Positions 40,617 to 50,437 are shown, numbered from the stretch's first letter. The stretch is 64,000 nt of DNA from Streptomyces sp. TLI_171 (GCF_003610255.1 NZ_RAPS01000001.1:4960001-5024000); one strand, 5' to 3'. A program made the numbers and translations. The notes: generated by a model not told the origin, from the sequence alone.

Positions 40617-42347
40617 TCACGAGGCCTCCTCGGTCGGGGTTCCGGGGCCGCGGAAGACCAGGGTGCGGTAGCCGGGCTGGGTGCGCAGGAGTTCGCGGTG
40701 GGTGCCGCTGGCGGCCACCTTGCCGTCGACCAGGTAGTGCACGGTGTCGGCCCGGTCGAGCAGGGTCGGCGAGGTGCTGGTCAGCAGCGTGGTGCGGCCC
40801 GCCCGGGTGGTGCGCAGCCCGTCGGCCATCGCGGCCTCGGTGTGGGCGTCCACCGCGGAGGTCGGTTCGACCGCCAGCAGCACCTCCGGGTCGGTGGTCA
40901 ACGCGCGCGCCAGGCGCAGGCGTTGGCGCTGACCGCCGGACAGGTTGCGGCCCTCGGCGGCGATCGGGGCGTCCAGCCGGCCGGGCAGGGCGTGCAGCAC
41001 GTCGAGCGCGGCGGCGGCCTCCAGGGCGGCGAGCAGGGTGTCGTCGGGGGCCTCGGTGCGGCCGCGGACGGTCTCCCGGAGGGTGCCCGCGAACAGCGTG
41101 GCCTCGTTCTCGGCGAGGGTGATCCGGGCCCGGACGGCGGCGAGCGGCAGGTCGGCGAGCGGGGCGCCGCCCCAGTCGGGGGTGGCCGTGGCGGCGGTGG
41201 CGGCGAGCCGGGCGAGGCGTTCGGCGACGGCGGCGGTGTCGGCCGGGCGGGCGGCGGCGAGCACCGTCAGCTCGCCCGGGGCGACCCGGACGCCGGACTC
41301 GTGGTCGGTCAACTCGGCTTCCGTGTCGGGGGCCCGGCCGGTTCCCGGGTCGGGTTCGGGCGGCAGGTTGAGGAAGTCGGTGACCCGGCGGGCGCACACC
41401 AGGGCGCGGCCGATGTCCTGCCCGTTCTCGATCAGGAAGTACACGGGGGCGACCAGCACCGCGGCGTACGCGAACACCGCGGTCAGCTGGCCGGGCGTCA
41501 GGTCTCCCTCGACGGCCAGCCGGGCGCCGAGCCAGGTGACGGCGGCGAGCAGCAGCAGCGGCAGCCCCGTCCCGAGCGCCTGGATCCAGCTGGTGGCGGC
41601 GCCCACCCGGTAGCCCTCGGCGCGCAGCCGCTGCGAGTCGGCCCGGTAGCGGGCCGCGAACTCCTCCTTGCCGCCGAGGCCGTTGAGCACCCGCAGACCG
41701 CCGGCCAGGTCCTCGAAACGGGCGGTCAGCCGGGCCTGCTGCTCGCGGAAGCGGGTCTCGGTGCGCTGCTGGCGGGCCAGCAGCGGCCGCAGCACCAGGG
41801 CCAGCGCGGGCAGGCCGAGAAGCACCACCAGGGCGAGCAGCGGGGAGAGCGTGAGCAGGATCGCGGCGACCGTCAGGTAGCAGACCAGGGCGCCGACGCC
41901 GGGCCCGATGAAGGTCAGGGCCAGCGCGATCCGCACCACGTCGGAGATCCCGATGGTGACCACCTCGCCCGCGGAGACCTGGCGGGGCAGTGCCGCGCCG
42001 AGCCGGACCCCGTGCCGGAGCACCACGGCGATGGTGCGGAAGGTGGCGTCGTTGCGGACCAGCGTCATGGTGCGGTGCCGCCACCAGGCCAGCACCAGGC
42101 TGGCCGCGCCCACCGCCAGCAGGGCGGCGGACCAGCCGAGCACCACGCCGGTGCGGCCGGTCCGCAGCCCGTCGTCGACGGCGCGGGCCAGCAGGTAGGG
42201 CGGCACCGTCAACCCGAGCATCCAGACGGTGCCGTACCAGGTGCCGGCCAGCGAGCGCCGCCGCTGGCTGACCACCAGCCACCACAGGAAGCGGACCGGG
42301 CTGCGGGTATCGGGGGCGCCGGGGTCAGCGGCAGTCGGGTCGTCCAC
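40617..42347 (-). CDS. ABC exporter half-transporter with degenerate nucleotide-binding domain
   Basis: This 576-residue protein has a type IV exporter membrane domain and an NBD that keeps a perfect LSGGQRQRLRLARAL signature but has lost nearly everything else. The Walker A position reads LAAARPADTA with no glycine loop or lysine. The Q-loop is AENEATLF (Gln to Glu). Walker B is LLAVEPTSAVD (Asp replaced by Val). The switch histidine is absent (LLTSTSP). It should dimerise with the 38801-40543 product to give one usable ATP site. It is transcribed first of the pair. Confidence 0.9.
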   Translation of the reverse strand: MDDPTAADPGAPDTRSPVRFLWWLVVSQRRRSLAGTWYGTVWMLGLTVPPYLLARAVDDGLRTGRTGVVLGWSAALLAVGAASLVLAWWRHRTMTLVRNDATFRTIAVVLRHGVRLGAALPRQVSAGEVVTIGISDVVRIALALTFIGPGVGALVCYLTVAAILLTLSPLLALVVLLGLPALALVLRPLLARQQRTETRFREQQARLTARFEDLAGGLRVLNGLGGKEEFAARYRADSQRLRAEGYRVGAATSWIQALGTGLPLLLLAAVTWLGARLAVEGDLTPGQLTAVFAYAAVLVAPVYFLIENGQDIGRALVCARRVTDFLNLPPEPDPGTGRAPDTEAELTDHESGVRVAPGELTVLAAARPADTAAVAERLARLAATAATATPDWGGAPLADLPLAAVRARITLAENEATLFAGTLRETVRGRTEAPDDTLLAALEAAAALDVLHALPGRLDAPIAAEGRNLSGGQRQRLRLARALTTDPEVLLAVEPTSAVDAHTEAAMADGLRTTRAGRTTLLTSTSPTLLDRADTVHYLVDGKVAASGTHRELLRTQPGYRTLVFRGPGTPTEEAS

Positions 42348-42405
42348 GGAGCGAGGCTAACGGCCCCGGCCGGACCGGGTCGACAGGTTAAGACCCGCCG
42401 GCCGG

Positions 42406-42426
42406 GGCCCGACGGGGCGTCGGGCC
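42406..42426 (-). terminator. Hairpin downstream of the GH71/99-like gene
   Basis: GGCCCGAC-GGGGC-GTCGGGCC (8-bp arms) lies 76 bp beyond the hydrolase stop and before the ABC pair, so it may terminate the hydrolase transcript. Confidence 0.5.
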
Positions 42427-42501
42427 GCGCCGAACGGGTTCCGGGGCGAACGCGGGCCGCGGCCGGGCCGCCGGGCGGGGGACCGGCCGCGGCGCCGCGA
42501 A

Positions 42502-44454
42502 CTACGCCGAGTAGACCTGGAGTTCGGCGACCTGGCCGGCCGGCCAGCCGGTGTTGGCGGTGAACACCAGGCGCAACTGGCGGATGCTGACCGCGGCGGG
42601 GAGGGTGAGGGTCGCGGTGTTGCCGGTCGCCGGGTCGAAGGTGCAGGCGGCGGGGGCCAGCAGGCGGGAGAAGGTCGAGCCGTCGGTGCTGCCCTGCACC
42701 TCGACGGTCTGCACCCGGGTGCCCCAGGCGGAGGGCGGCGGCACCGACAGCACGATCCGGCGGACCGGCAGGGCGGCGCCGAGGTCGGTCTGCAGCCACT
42801 GCGGGAACGCGTTGTTGACGCTCTCCCAGTAGCTGTTCGGGTCGCCGTCCACGGCGTTGCCCGAGCCGTACACCTGGGTGTGGCCGCTCTCCGAGGTCGG
42901 CCGGTGCAGCGCCAGGTTGCCGGTCGGGACGCCGCCGGTGGTGGTCGCCGAGACCTGGTTGGAGGCGGGCGAGACGTTGCCCGCCTGGTCCAGCGCCTGC
43001 ACGTCGAAGGTGTAGGCGGTCGCCGGGGCCAGGCCGGTGACGGTGAAGGAGGTGCCGGCGGTGGTGGCGGTGACCGCCCCGCCGGTGCGGATCCGGTAGC
43101 CGGTGACGCCCACGTTGTCCGCCGATGCCGTCCAGGCCAGCGAGACGGAGGTGTCGCTCCGGCCGGTCACCTGCAGGTTGCCCGGGGCGCTCGGCGGGGT
43201 GCTGTCGCCGCCCTGGCCCGGGTACGGCTGGGTCGGGCGGGCGGCGGTGAGGGCCAGCTGGCCCTTGAGCATCCGGCCGCCGTCGCCGGTCAGCCGCAGG
43301 TAGTAGTCCGAGGAGCAGGCGGTGCCGTCCTCGTCCAGCGCCAGGAACCCGGAACCGGCCGGCACCCAGGCCTGCGACTCGGCGGTCTTGGCGATCTGGT
43401 TGCCCTCGTTGTACTCGTCGAACATCGAGATGTACGCGGAGACGACGCCGGCCCGCGCCATGTTGTAGAACTGCCGCCACATGAAGTCGCCGTGCGCCCG
43501 CTGCCGGTCGCCGACCCCGCCGGGCAGCACGCACGGCTGGTAGTCGATGCCGTGCGCGTTGCACTCCGCGAGGTCCGGCACGGTGGCGACGTTGTAGAAG
43601 TTGTCGGCGTCGCCGGCGTTGCCGATCCGGCCGACCAGCCACGGCGAGAGCATGTCGAAGGCGTGGTAGACCTCGGAGAAGCCCGGCCGGGAGTCCCGGT
43701 CGCCGGTGCGCCACCAGGTCGGCACCCCGCCGATCACGTAACACCCCTGCGCCTTGAACCAGTTGACCACGTCCAGGCACTGCGCCGGGGTGAACGGGCG
43801 CTGGTTGTCGTTGAAGCCGAAGCCCCAGATGCACACCACCGGCCTGCCGTTCTGCCGGGCGTACGCGGCCGAGGCGGTGTGGGCGCGCATCTTGTTCGTC
43901 CAGTCGGACTTGATGTCCGTCTGCATCGTCGTCCAGTCGGAGACGTCGTACATGACGTAGAACTTCACGCCCTGCGACTCGGCGGCGCTGCGCACCCGGC
44001 CCGCCATCGCGTCCCGGGTCGGGCCCTCGCCGCCGGTCGGATTGAAGCGCTGCAGGGCGGCCGCGTCGATGCCGTACTGCTTCATCCAGCGGAAGTGCAC
44101 GTCCACCGTGGACTGGTCGTAGGAGGAGAACAGCGCCGCCGGCTGCCCGTTGCCCAGGGCGGCGAACGCGGTGCCGTAGGTCTTCGGGTAGTCGCGGACG
44201 TCCGGCCAGGCCACGATCGCGCTGTTCGAACCGGACGGCGGCTGGCCCCAGTTGCGGGCCCAGTGCCACCAGCCGTTGATCGGCGCACCGTCGCCGGCGC
44301 AGGCGAACCAGCCCTGGTAGCCGACCGTCACCTTGCCCACCACGTCGCCCGGCGCGCTCGCCGCCGCGGCGGCTGGGGCCTCGACCAGCCCCACCGCCCC
44401 GGCCACTCCCGCCGCCGCGGCCGCCTGCAGGAACACCCGTCGTGTCACAACCAT
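42502..44454 (-). CDS. Secreted GH71/GH99-like glycoside hydrolase with FN3 and F5/8 type C domains
   Basis: This 650-residue protein has a Tat signal (VTRRVFLQAAAAAGVAGA). A catalytic domain of about 370 residues follows, resembling the GH71/GH99 clan (VTVGYQGWFACAGDGAPINGWWHW; SMFDEYNEGNQI with candidate acidic residues). Then come one fibronectin type III domain (PSAPGNLQVTGRSDTSVSLAW...) and a C-terminal F5/8 type C (discoidin-like) sugar-binding domain. The ATG at 44454 has GGAGG 7 nt upstream; an earlier in-frame start overlaps this site. It is sometimes annotated as xylosidase/arabinosidase; the true substrate is unknown. Confidence 0.82.
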   Translation of the reverse strand: MVVTRRVFLQAAAAAGVAGAVGLVEAPAAAAASAPGDVVGKVTVGYQGWFACAGDGAPINGWWHWARNWGQPPSGSNSAIVAWPDVRDYPKTYGTAFAALGNGQPAALFSSYDQSTVDVHFRWMKQYGIDAAALQRFNPTGGEGPTRDAMAGRVRSAAESQGVKFYVMYDVSDWTTMQTDIKSDWTNKMRAHTASAAYARQNGRPVVCIWGFGFNDNQRPFTPAQCLDVVNWFKAQGCYVIGGVPTWWRTGDRDSRPGFSEVYHAFDMLSPWLVGRIGNAGDADNFYNVATVPDLAECNAHGIDYQPCVLPGGVGDRQRAHGDFMWRQFYNMARAGVVSAYISMFDEYNEGNQIAKTAESQAWVPAGSGFLALDEDGTACSSDYYLRLTGDGGRMLKGQLALTAARPTQPYPGQGGDSTPPSAPGNLQVTGRSDTSVSLAWTASADNVGVTGYRIRTGGAVTATTAGTSFTVTGLAPATAYTFDVQALDQAGNVSPASNQVSATTTGGVPTGNLALHRPTSESGHTQVYGSGNAVDGDPNSYWESVNNAFPQWLQTDLGAALPVRRIVLSVPPPSAWGTRVQTVEVQGSTDGSTFSRLLAPAACTFDPATGNTATLTLPAAVSIRQLRLVFTANTGWPAGQVAELQVYSA

Positions 44455-44616
44455 GCCGTTGCCTCCGCCCAAGTCGACCGACGCCTTGTCAGGTCCTCGA
44501 CCCGACGACCCGGGATCGTAACCACGGTGACATGAGGCAGCAATATGTTGGACGTGGATTGCAAAAAATGGACGTGCTTGGGAAAGAGCTTGACCTAGGC
44601 GGCGCTTGGCGGGTCT

Positions 44617-46263
44617 TCAGGGGCATCGGTCCAGGTGGGCGAGCCAGCTGCCGGCCGCGGTGATGTCCGCCGCGCCGGTCAGCGCCGCGGGCTCGCAGAG
44701 GAACCCGGGCGCGCGGGAGCCGTCGGCCAGGTCGACCGGGCCGAGCGCCATCGGGTGCGGCAGCCCGGCGAGCAGCCCGCCCAGACCGGCGGCCGGCAGC
44801 TCCCACAGCTCGCCCGCCACGGCCGCGCCGTCCCCCTCGACCCGGACCAGCCCGGGTTTGGGCGGGACGGTGTCCAGCGCATACAGCCGGTAGCCCGGCG
44901 CGGTGCGCACCTCGCTCACGAACCGGCCGCCGAGGGCGGTGAGTTGACCGTTCAGCGGCTGGCCGGTGAGGTGGGCGCCGAACACCGCCAGGCGCACCGG
45001 CGGGGCGGTGAGCAGCCGGGCGAGCGCGCCGAGCCGCTCCTCGGTGCGGGCCGGGCCGACCAGCATCACGCCGAACGGCAGCCCGGCCACGCTGCCCGCG
45101 GGCACGGCGAGCGCGCAGAGGCCCAGCAGATTGGCCGAATTGGTGAACCGGCCGAGCCGGGCGTTGCTGCCGACCGGGTCCGCGGCCACCTCGGCGAAGG
45201 TCGGGTGCCAGGTGGTGGTGGGCAGCAACAGGGCGTCCGCGTCGCCGAGTTCGGCCAGCGCCAGGGCGCGCAGGCGGTCCAGCTCGGCCAGGTCGGCGTA
45301 CAGCCGGTGGGCCGGGACGTCCCCGGCGGCGCGGACGATCCCCGCCACCACCGGATCCAGGCCAAGGTCGCCGCGCTCGGCCGCCGCCGCCACGAACTCG
45401 CCCACGGCGGCGTACCGTTCGGCCACGAAAGCGCCCTCGTAGAGCATCGCCGCCGCGGTGTCGAACGGCGTCAGGTCGAGCTCGCGCAGCTCCGCGCCGG
45501 CCGCCGTGAAACGGTCGGCGGCCGCGGTGAACGCCTCTGCCCAGCCGTTCGCCAGCCCGCCCAGCCGGTCGACGGCCGGGACGGCGAGCCGCCACGGGCC
45601 CGGCCGGCGGGCGGGCGGCGGCGCCCCCGGGTCGGCGATCAGCCGCAGCGCCGCCTCCGCCTGCTCGACCGTGCGGGCGAACACCGAGACGCAGTCCAGG
45701 CTCGCGCAGGCCGGGACCACGCCCGTGGTGGGCACCAGGCCCGGGGTCGGCTTCAGCCCCACCACGCCGTTCAGCGCGGCCGGCACCCGGCCCGAGCCCG
45801 CCGTGTCGGTGCCCAGTGCCAGGTCCACCAGGTCCAGCGCCACCGCCACCGCCGAACCCGAACTGGACCCGCCCGAGATCCGGCCCGGGTCGACCGCTCC
45901 GCGCACCGCGCCGTACGGGCTGCGGGTCCCCACCAGGCCGGTGGCGAACTGATCCAGGTTGGTGGTGCCGAGCACCACCGCGCCCGCCGCGCGCAGCCGG
46001 GCCACCACCGGGGCGTCCCGCTCGGGCCGGTACGCGTACGCCGGGCAGCCGGCCGTGGTGGGCAGCCCGGCGACGTCGATGTTGCCCTTCACCGCGCACA
46101 CCGTGCCCGCCAGCGGCAGCCGCTCGCCGGCCGCCACCCGGGCGTCGACGGCGGCGGCCTCGGCCTCCGCAGCCGGCTGCGGGCGCAGGTCGATCCACAC
46201 CTCCGGCCGGTCGACCGCGGCGATCCGCGCGTATGCCCGGCGGACCCGTTCGAGGGCGGTCAT
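44617..46263 (-). CDS. atzF: Allophanate hydrolase
   Basis: This 548-residue amidase-signature enzyme hydrolyses allophanate to ammonia and CO2. The Ser-cisSer-Lys triad elements are AVKGNID (Lys) and GRISGGSSSGSAVAVA (Ser), followed by LGTDTAGSGRVPA. The C-terminal domain of about 120 residues (LAVFGAHLTGQPLNGQL...) is the gamma-glutamylcyclotransferase-like AtzF_C domain that aids decarboxylation. The ATG overlaps the stop of the carboxylase gene (ATGA). It is the last gene of the urea/guanidine cluster. Confidence 0.94.
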   Translation of the reverse strand: MTALERVRRAYARIAAVDRPEVWIDLRPQPAAEAEAAAVDARVAAGERLPLAGTVCAVKGNIDVAGLPTTAGCPAYAYRPERDAPVVARLRAAGAVVLGTTNLDQFATGLVGTRSPYGAVRGAVDPGRISGGSSSGSAVAVALDLVDLALGTDTAGSGRVPAALNGVVGLKPTPGLVPTTGVVPACASLDCVSVFARTVEQAEAALRLIADPGAPPPARRPGPWRLAVPAVDRLGGLANGWAEAFTAAADRFTAAGAELRELDLTPFDTAAAMLYEGAFVAERYAAVGEFVAAAAERGDLGLDPVVAGIVRAAGDVPAHRLYADLAELDRLRALALAELGDADALLLPTTTWHPTFAEVAADPVGSNARLGRFTNSANLLGLCALAVPAGSVAGLPFGVMLVGPARTEERLGALARLLTAPPVRLAVFGAHLTGQPLNGQLTALGGRFVSEVRTAPGYRLYALDTVPPKPGLVRVEGDGAAVAGELWELPAAGLGGLLAGLPHPMALGPVDLADGSRAPGFLCEPAALTGAADITAAGSWLAHLDRCP

Positions 46264-49200
46264 GCCAGCACCACCAGCGGGCTGCCCGCCTCCACCTGGT
46301 CGCCCGAGCCGACCAGCAGCTCCGCGACCACGCCGTCCCGGTCCGCGGTCACCGCCGACTCCATCTTCATCGCCTCCAACGCCATCAACTGCTGCCCCTT
46401 GCGCACCCGCTCGCCCGGTGCCACGTCCACCTTCCAGACGCAGGCGGTGAACTCCGCCTCCACCACGCTGCCACCCGGGGGCGGGGTGACGGTGCGGGGC
46501 GCGACGGGCGCGCTGCCGGCCGCCCGCTCCGCCCGGTCGAACTCGCCGGACTCCTCCCAGGCCTGCCGCTCGGCGTCGAACGCCGCTGCCTGCACCGCCC
46601 GGAAGTCCGCGATCGGCCCGGCGTGGTCCGCCAGGAACCGCAGGTGCTCGGCGAGCGCGAACTCGCCCTCCTCGATCCGGAGTTCGAACCGGCCGGCGGC
46701 CATGTCGGCGCGCAGCTCCAGCAGCTCCTCCGCCGACACCGGGTACCAGCGGATCCGGTCGAAGAACCGCAGCAGCCACGGCGCGCCCGGCGTGAACGGG
46801 CCGCGCTGCTGCCAGCCCGACCACATCTGCACCGTCCGGCCGACGAACTGGTAGCCGCCCGGGCCCTCCATCCCGTACACGCACAGGTAGGCGCCGCCGA
46901 TGCCGACCGAGTTCTCCGCCGTCCAGGTCCGCGCCGGGTTGTACTTGGTGGTGACCAGCCGGTGCCGCGGATCCAGCGGGGTGGCCACCGGCGCGCCCAG
47001 GTACACGTCCCCCAGGCCCAGCACCAGGTACTCGGCGTCGAAGACCGTCCGGTACACCTCATCCACCGAGGCCAGGCCGTTGATCCGCCGGATGAACTCG
47101 ATGTTCCACGGGCACCACGGTGCGTCGTCGCGCACGCCCGCGACGTACCGCTCGATCGCCTCCCGGGTCGCCGGGTCGTCCCAGGACAGCGGCAGGTGCA
47201 CGGTGCGGCTGGGCACCACCAGGCGGTCCGCGGACGGCAGCTCCCGCTCGATCTCCCGTACCAGCGACAGCAGTTCCGCCACCGGCAGGACATCGGGATC
47301 GACGTGCACCTGGAGCGAGCGGATGCCCGGCGTCAGGTCCACCACGCCCGCGGGGCGCCGCTCGGCGATCCGCTCCGCCAGCGCGTGCACCCGCATCCGC
47401 AGCGCCAGGTCCAGCTGCATCGGGCCGTACTCCACCAGCAGGTTGTCGTCGCCGCTGCGCCGGTAGGTGACGGCCGGGCGGTCCTCGGCCGCCGGGGTGC
47501 GGTGCAGCACCCCGCCGTCCACGATCGCCGGGCGGCCGGCCCGCGGCGCGGCGGCGGGGGAGCGGCGCAGGTCGGCGGCGTCCGCGGCGGTCACCGGCAG
47601 GAAGCGGACGGTGTCGCCCGGCCGGAGCTGCCCGAGCTTCCAGCGCTGGCCGGAGACCACGGTGGCCGGGCAGACGAAGCCGCCGAGCGACGGTCCGTCA
47701 GGTCCGAGCAGCACCGGCATGTCGCCGGTGTAGTCGACCGCGCCGACCGCGTACGGGGTGTCGTGGATGTTGGACGGGTGCAGGCCCGCCTCGCCGCCGT
47801 CCCGGCGCGCCCAGGACGGCTTCGGGCCGACCAGCCGGACGCCGGTGCGGGCGCTGTTGAAGTGCACCGACCAGTCGGCGGCGTAGAACTCGGCGATGTC
47901 CTGCTCGGTGAAGAACTCCGGCGCGGCGTGCGGGCCTTCGACCGCCGGGAGCTCCCAGGCGGAGGTGAACTCCGGGCGGCACTCGACCGGCCCCGCACCC
48001 GGGCCGAGCGCCGCGGCGCCGCCGTGCAGCACGTCGCCGGTGCGCAGCGCCCGGCCGCCGTGGCCGCCGAACCCGCCCAGGGTGAAGGTCGCCGCACTGC
48101 CCAGGAAGTCCGGGACGTCGAAGCCGCCCGCCACCAGCAGGTAGCAGCGCAGCCCGGGGCCGGGCGGGGCCGGGACGTCCAGCAGCCCGCCCGCCGGGAC
48201 CAGTACCGGCTCCCACTGCGGCGCCGGCCGGCCGTCCACCGTCACGGCCGTCGGCGCGCCGGTGACGCACACCCAGGTCGGCGCGGTGAAGCGCAGCGCC
48301 GGCCCGAGCAGCGTGCACTCCAGGCCCGGCGCGCCCTCGGGGTTGCCGAGCGCCCGGTTGCCGAGCCGGAACGACAGGTCGTCCATCGGCCCGCACGGCG
48401 GCACGCCCACGTGCCAGTAGCCGGTGCGGCCCGGCCAGTCCTGCACGGTGGTCTGGGTGCCGGCCCGGACCACCTCGATCCGCGGCGTGGGATCGGCGAC
48501 CCGCGCCAGGGTGCCGGTGTGGTGCGCCGCGCCGGCCACCTCCGGCACCGCCGGGATCGCCCGGAGCAGGCCGAGGTTGGTCTCGATGCCGTGGATCCGG
48601 GTGCCGGCCAGGGCGTCGCCGAGCCGGGCGAGCGCGTCGGCGCGGTCGTCGCAGTGCACGATCACCTTGGCCAGCATCGGGTCGTACGCGGTGGTCACCT
48701 CGGTGCCGGTCTCCACCCAGGTGTCCACCCGGACGTCCGCGGGGAAGACCACCTCGGTCAGCAGGCCCGCGCTCGGCCGGTGGTCGCGGCTCGGGTCCTC
48801 CGCGTACACCCGCGCCTCCACCGCGTGCCCGCGTGGCGGGCCGGGCTCGCGGACCACCTCGCGCTCGCCGCGGGCCAGCCGCAGCATCCACTCCACCAGG
48901 TCGACCCCGAACACCGCCTCGGTGACCGGATGCTCCACCTGCAGGCGGGTGTTGACCTCCAGGAAGTACGCCTGCTGCCGGGCCGCGTCGTAGACGTACT
49001 CCACGGTGCCCGCCGAGCGGTAGTCCACCGAGGCGCACAGGTCGCGGGCGGAGTCGGCGAGTCGACGTCGGACGTGGTCGGGCAGGCCGGGCGCCGGGGC
49101 CTCCTCCAGCACCTTCTGGTTGCGGCGCTGCAGCGAGCAGTCCCGGTCCCCGAGGGTGACCACCCGGCCCGCGCCGTCGCCGAACACCTGCACCTCGACG

Positions 49201-49823
49201 TGCCGGGCGTGCTCCACCAGCCGCTCCAGGAACACCCCGGCGGTGGCGAAGCTCGCCGCGGCCACCCGCTGCACGCCCTCCCAGGCCTCGGCGAGCTGCG
49301 CGGCGTCCCGGCAGGCCCGCATGCCGATGCCGCCGCCCCCGCCGGTGGCCTTCAGCATCACCGGGTAGCCGACCGCCTCGGCCGCGGCCAGCGCGGTCGG
49401 CAGGTCCGGCAGCAGGCCGGTGCCGGGCAGCAGCGGAACGCCCGCCGCCTCGGCCGCCGCCCGCGCGGTGTGCTTGGCGCCGAACACCTCCAGCTGGGCG
49501 GGCGTCGGGCCGACGAACGCCAGCCCCGCGGCCTCGACCCGGCGGGCGAACGCGGCGTCCTCGGACAGGAACCCGTAGCCGGGGTGCACGGCCCCGGCGC
49601 CGGTCTCCAGCGCCGCCCGCAGCACCAGGTCCGCTCGCAGGTAGCTGTCCTTCGCGGCGGCCGGGCCGAGCCGCACCGCGTGGTCGGCCAGCCGGACGTG
49701 CGGGGCCGAGCGGTCCGGGTCGGAGAACACCGCGACGGTGGTCAGGCCGATCCGGCGGGCGGTGCGGACGATCCGGGCGGCGATCTCGCCCCGGTTGGCG
49801 ACCAGCAGCGTGTCGAAGCTCAT
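46260..49823 (-). CDS. uca: Biotin-dependent urea/guanidine carboxylase
   Basis: This 1187-residue multidomain enzyme has a biotin carboxylase half (LLVANRGEIAARIVRTARR; GGGGGIGMR; EVNTRLQVEHPVTE). A carboxyltransferase half of the allophanate-hydrolase subunit 1/2 (KipI/KipA) type follows, and a C-terminal biotinyl domain carries EAMKMES with biotin on Lys1153. The sequence family is called urea carboxylase. Next to two DUF1989 genes, such enzymes act on guanidine instead, giving carboxyguanidine. The ATG overlaps the DUF1989 stop; both neighbours are coupled. Confidence 0.93.
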   Translation of the reverse strand: MSFDTLLVANRGEIAARIVRTARRIGLTTVAVFSDPDRSAPHVRLADHAVRLGPAAAKDSYLRADLVLRAALETGAGAVHPGYGFLSEDAAFARRVEAAGLAFVGPTPAQLEVFGAKHTARAAAEAAGVPLLPGTGLLPDLPTALAAAEAVGYPVMLKATGGGGGIGMRACRDAAQLAEAWEGVQRVAAASFATAGVFLERLVEHARHVEVQVFGDGAGRVVTLGDRDCSLQRRNQKVLEEAPAPGLPDHVRRRLADSARDLCASVDYRSAGTVEYVYDAARQQAYFLEVNTRLQVEHPVTEAVFGVDLVEWMLRLARGEREVVREPGPPRGHAVEARVYAEDPSRDHRPSAGLLTEVVFPADVRVDTWVETGTEVTTAYDPMLAKVIVHCDDRADALARLGDALAGTRIHGIETNLGLLRAIPAVPEVAGAAHHTGTLARVADPTPRIEVVRAGTQTTVQDWPGRTGYWHVGVPPCGPMDDLSFRLGNRALGNPEGAPGLECTLLGPALRFTAPTWVCVTGAPTAVTVDGRPAPQWEPVLVPAGGLLDVPAPPGPGLRCYLLVAGGFDVPDFLGSAATFTLGGFGGHGGRALRTGDVLHGGAAALGPGAGPVECRPEFTSAWELPAVEGPHAAPEFFTEQDIAEFYAADWSVHFNSARTGVRLVGPKPSWARRDGGEAGLHPSNIHDTPYAVGAVDYTGDMPVLLGPDGPSLGGFVCPATVVSGQRWKLGQLRPGDTVRFLPVTAADAADLRRSPAAAPRAGRPAIVDGGVLHRTPAAEDRPAVTYRRSGDDNLLVEYGPMQLDLALRMRVHALAERIAERRPAGVVDLTPGIRSLQVHVDPDVLPVAELLSLVREIERELPSADRLVVPSRTVHLPLSWDDPATREAIERYVAGVRDDAPWCPWNIEFIRRINGLASVDEVYRTVFDAEYLVLGLGDVYLGAPVATPLDPRHRLVTTKYNPARTWTAENSVGIGGAYLCVYGMEGPGGYQFVGRTVQMWSGWQQRGPFTPGAPWLLRFFDRIRWYPVSAEELLELRADMAAGRFELRIEEGEFALAEHLRFLADHAGPIADFRAVQAAAFDAERQAWEESGEFDRAERAAGSAPVAPRTVTPPPGGSVVEAEFTACVWKVDVAPGERVRKGQQLMALEAMKMESAVTADRDGVVAELLVGSGDQVEAGSPLVVLA

Positions 49824-50437
49824 CGCGGGCCGCCCTCGGTGATCGTCATCCGGACCGGCGTCGGGTCGAAGCCGTTGCACGGGTTGTTCACCTGCGGGCA
49901 GTTGGAGACCAGGACCAGCACGTCCGTCTCGGCCCGCAGCACCACCCGCAGGCCCGGCGCGGAGATGCCGTCCACGATGCCGAGCGTGCCGTCCGCCTCC
50001 ACCGGCACGTTCATGTACCAGTTGATGTTGGACACCAGGTCGCGCTTGCCCAGCCCGTGCCGGGCGCCCTCGGCCAGGAAGTTCTCCACGCAGGCGTGCT
50101 GCGACCAGGTGTGGTGGCCGTAGCGCAGCGAGTTGGACTCCTTCGAGCAGGCGCCAGCGATGGTGTCGTGCCGGCCGCAGTCGTCCGCCACCACGGTCAT
50201 CAGCGGCGTGTGCTCGGTCGACATCAGCACGCTGCCCTCGCCCAGGAACACCGAGCCGGCCGCCTGCAGGGTGTCCGCGGCGCTGTAGCGCACCGCGGTG
50301 TCGTGCGCGTCGTACAGCAGGCAGTCGACGGCCTGGTTGCCGTGCAGGTCGGTGACGGTGAGCAGCTGTCCGCGGCGGACCACCGCCGACCAGGCGGCTC
50401 GGGCGGGCACGGTGGCGTCGAGCACGACGGTGGTCAT
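49820..50437 (-). CDS. DUF1989 protein, urea carboxylase-associated (carboxyguanidine deiminase subunit)
   Basis: This 205-residue DUF1989 protein is of the UAAP1 type. It carries the motifs DCLLYDA, DDCGRHDTIAGACSKESN and HHTWSQHACVENF, with several Cys and His residues that could bind metal and act in catalysis. The UAAP1/UAAP2 pair has been shown in other bacteria to form carboxyguanidine deiminase (CgdAB), which converts carboxyguanidine to allophanate. It overlaps its partner upstream and the carboxylase downstream by 4 nt each. It appears to be the catalytic half, as its partner lacks the Cys. Confidence 0.88.
   Translation of the reverse strand: MTTVVLDATVPARAAWSAVVRRGQLLTVTDLHGNQAVDCLLYDAHDTAVRYSAADTLQAAGSVFLGEGSVLMSTEHTPLMTVVADDCGRHDTIAGACSKESNSLRYGHHTWSQHACVENFLAEGARHGLGKRDLVSNINWYMNVPVEADGTLGIVDGISAPGLRVVLRAETDVLVLVSNCPQVNNPCNGFDPTPVRMTITEGGPR

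Noticed and set aside
42210..44269. 686-codon alternative frame on the minus strand across the GH71/99-like gene
   Set aside because: Arg/Ala/Gly-rich out-of-frame shadow; the annotated frame carries the Tat signal, FN3 and discoidin domains.
45816..50123. 1435-codon plus-strand open frame opposite the carboxylase
   Set aside because: Arg/His/Pro-rich shadow without domains; the opposite strand encodes recognisable carboxylase and amidase.
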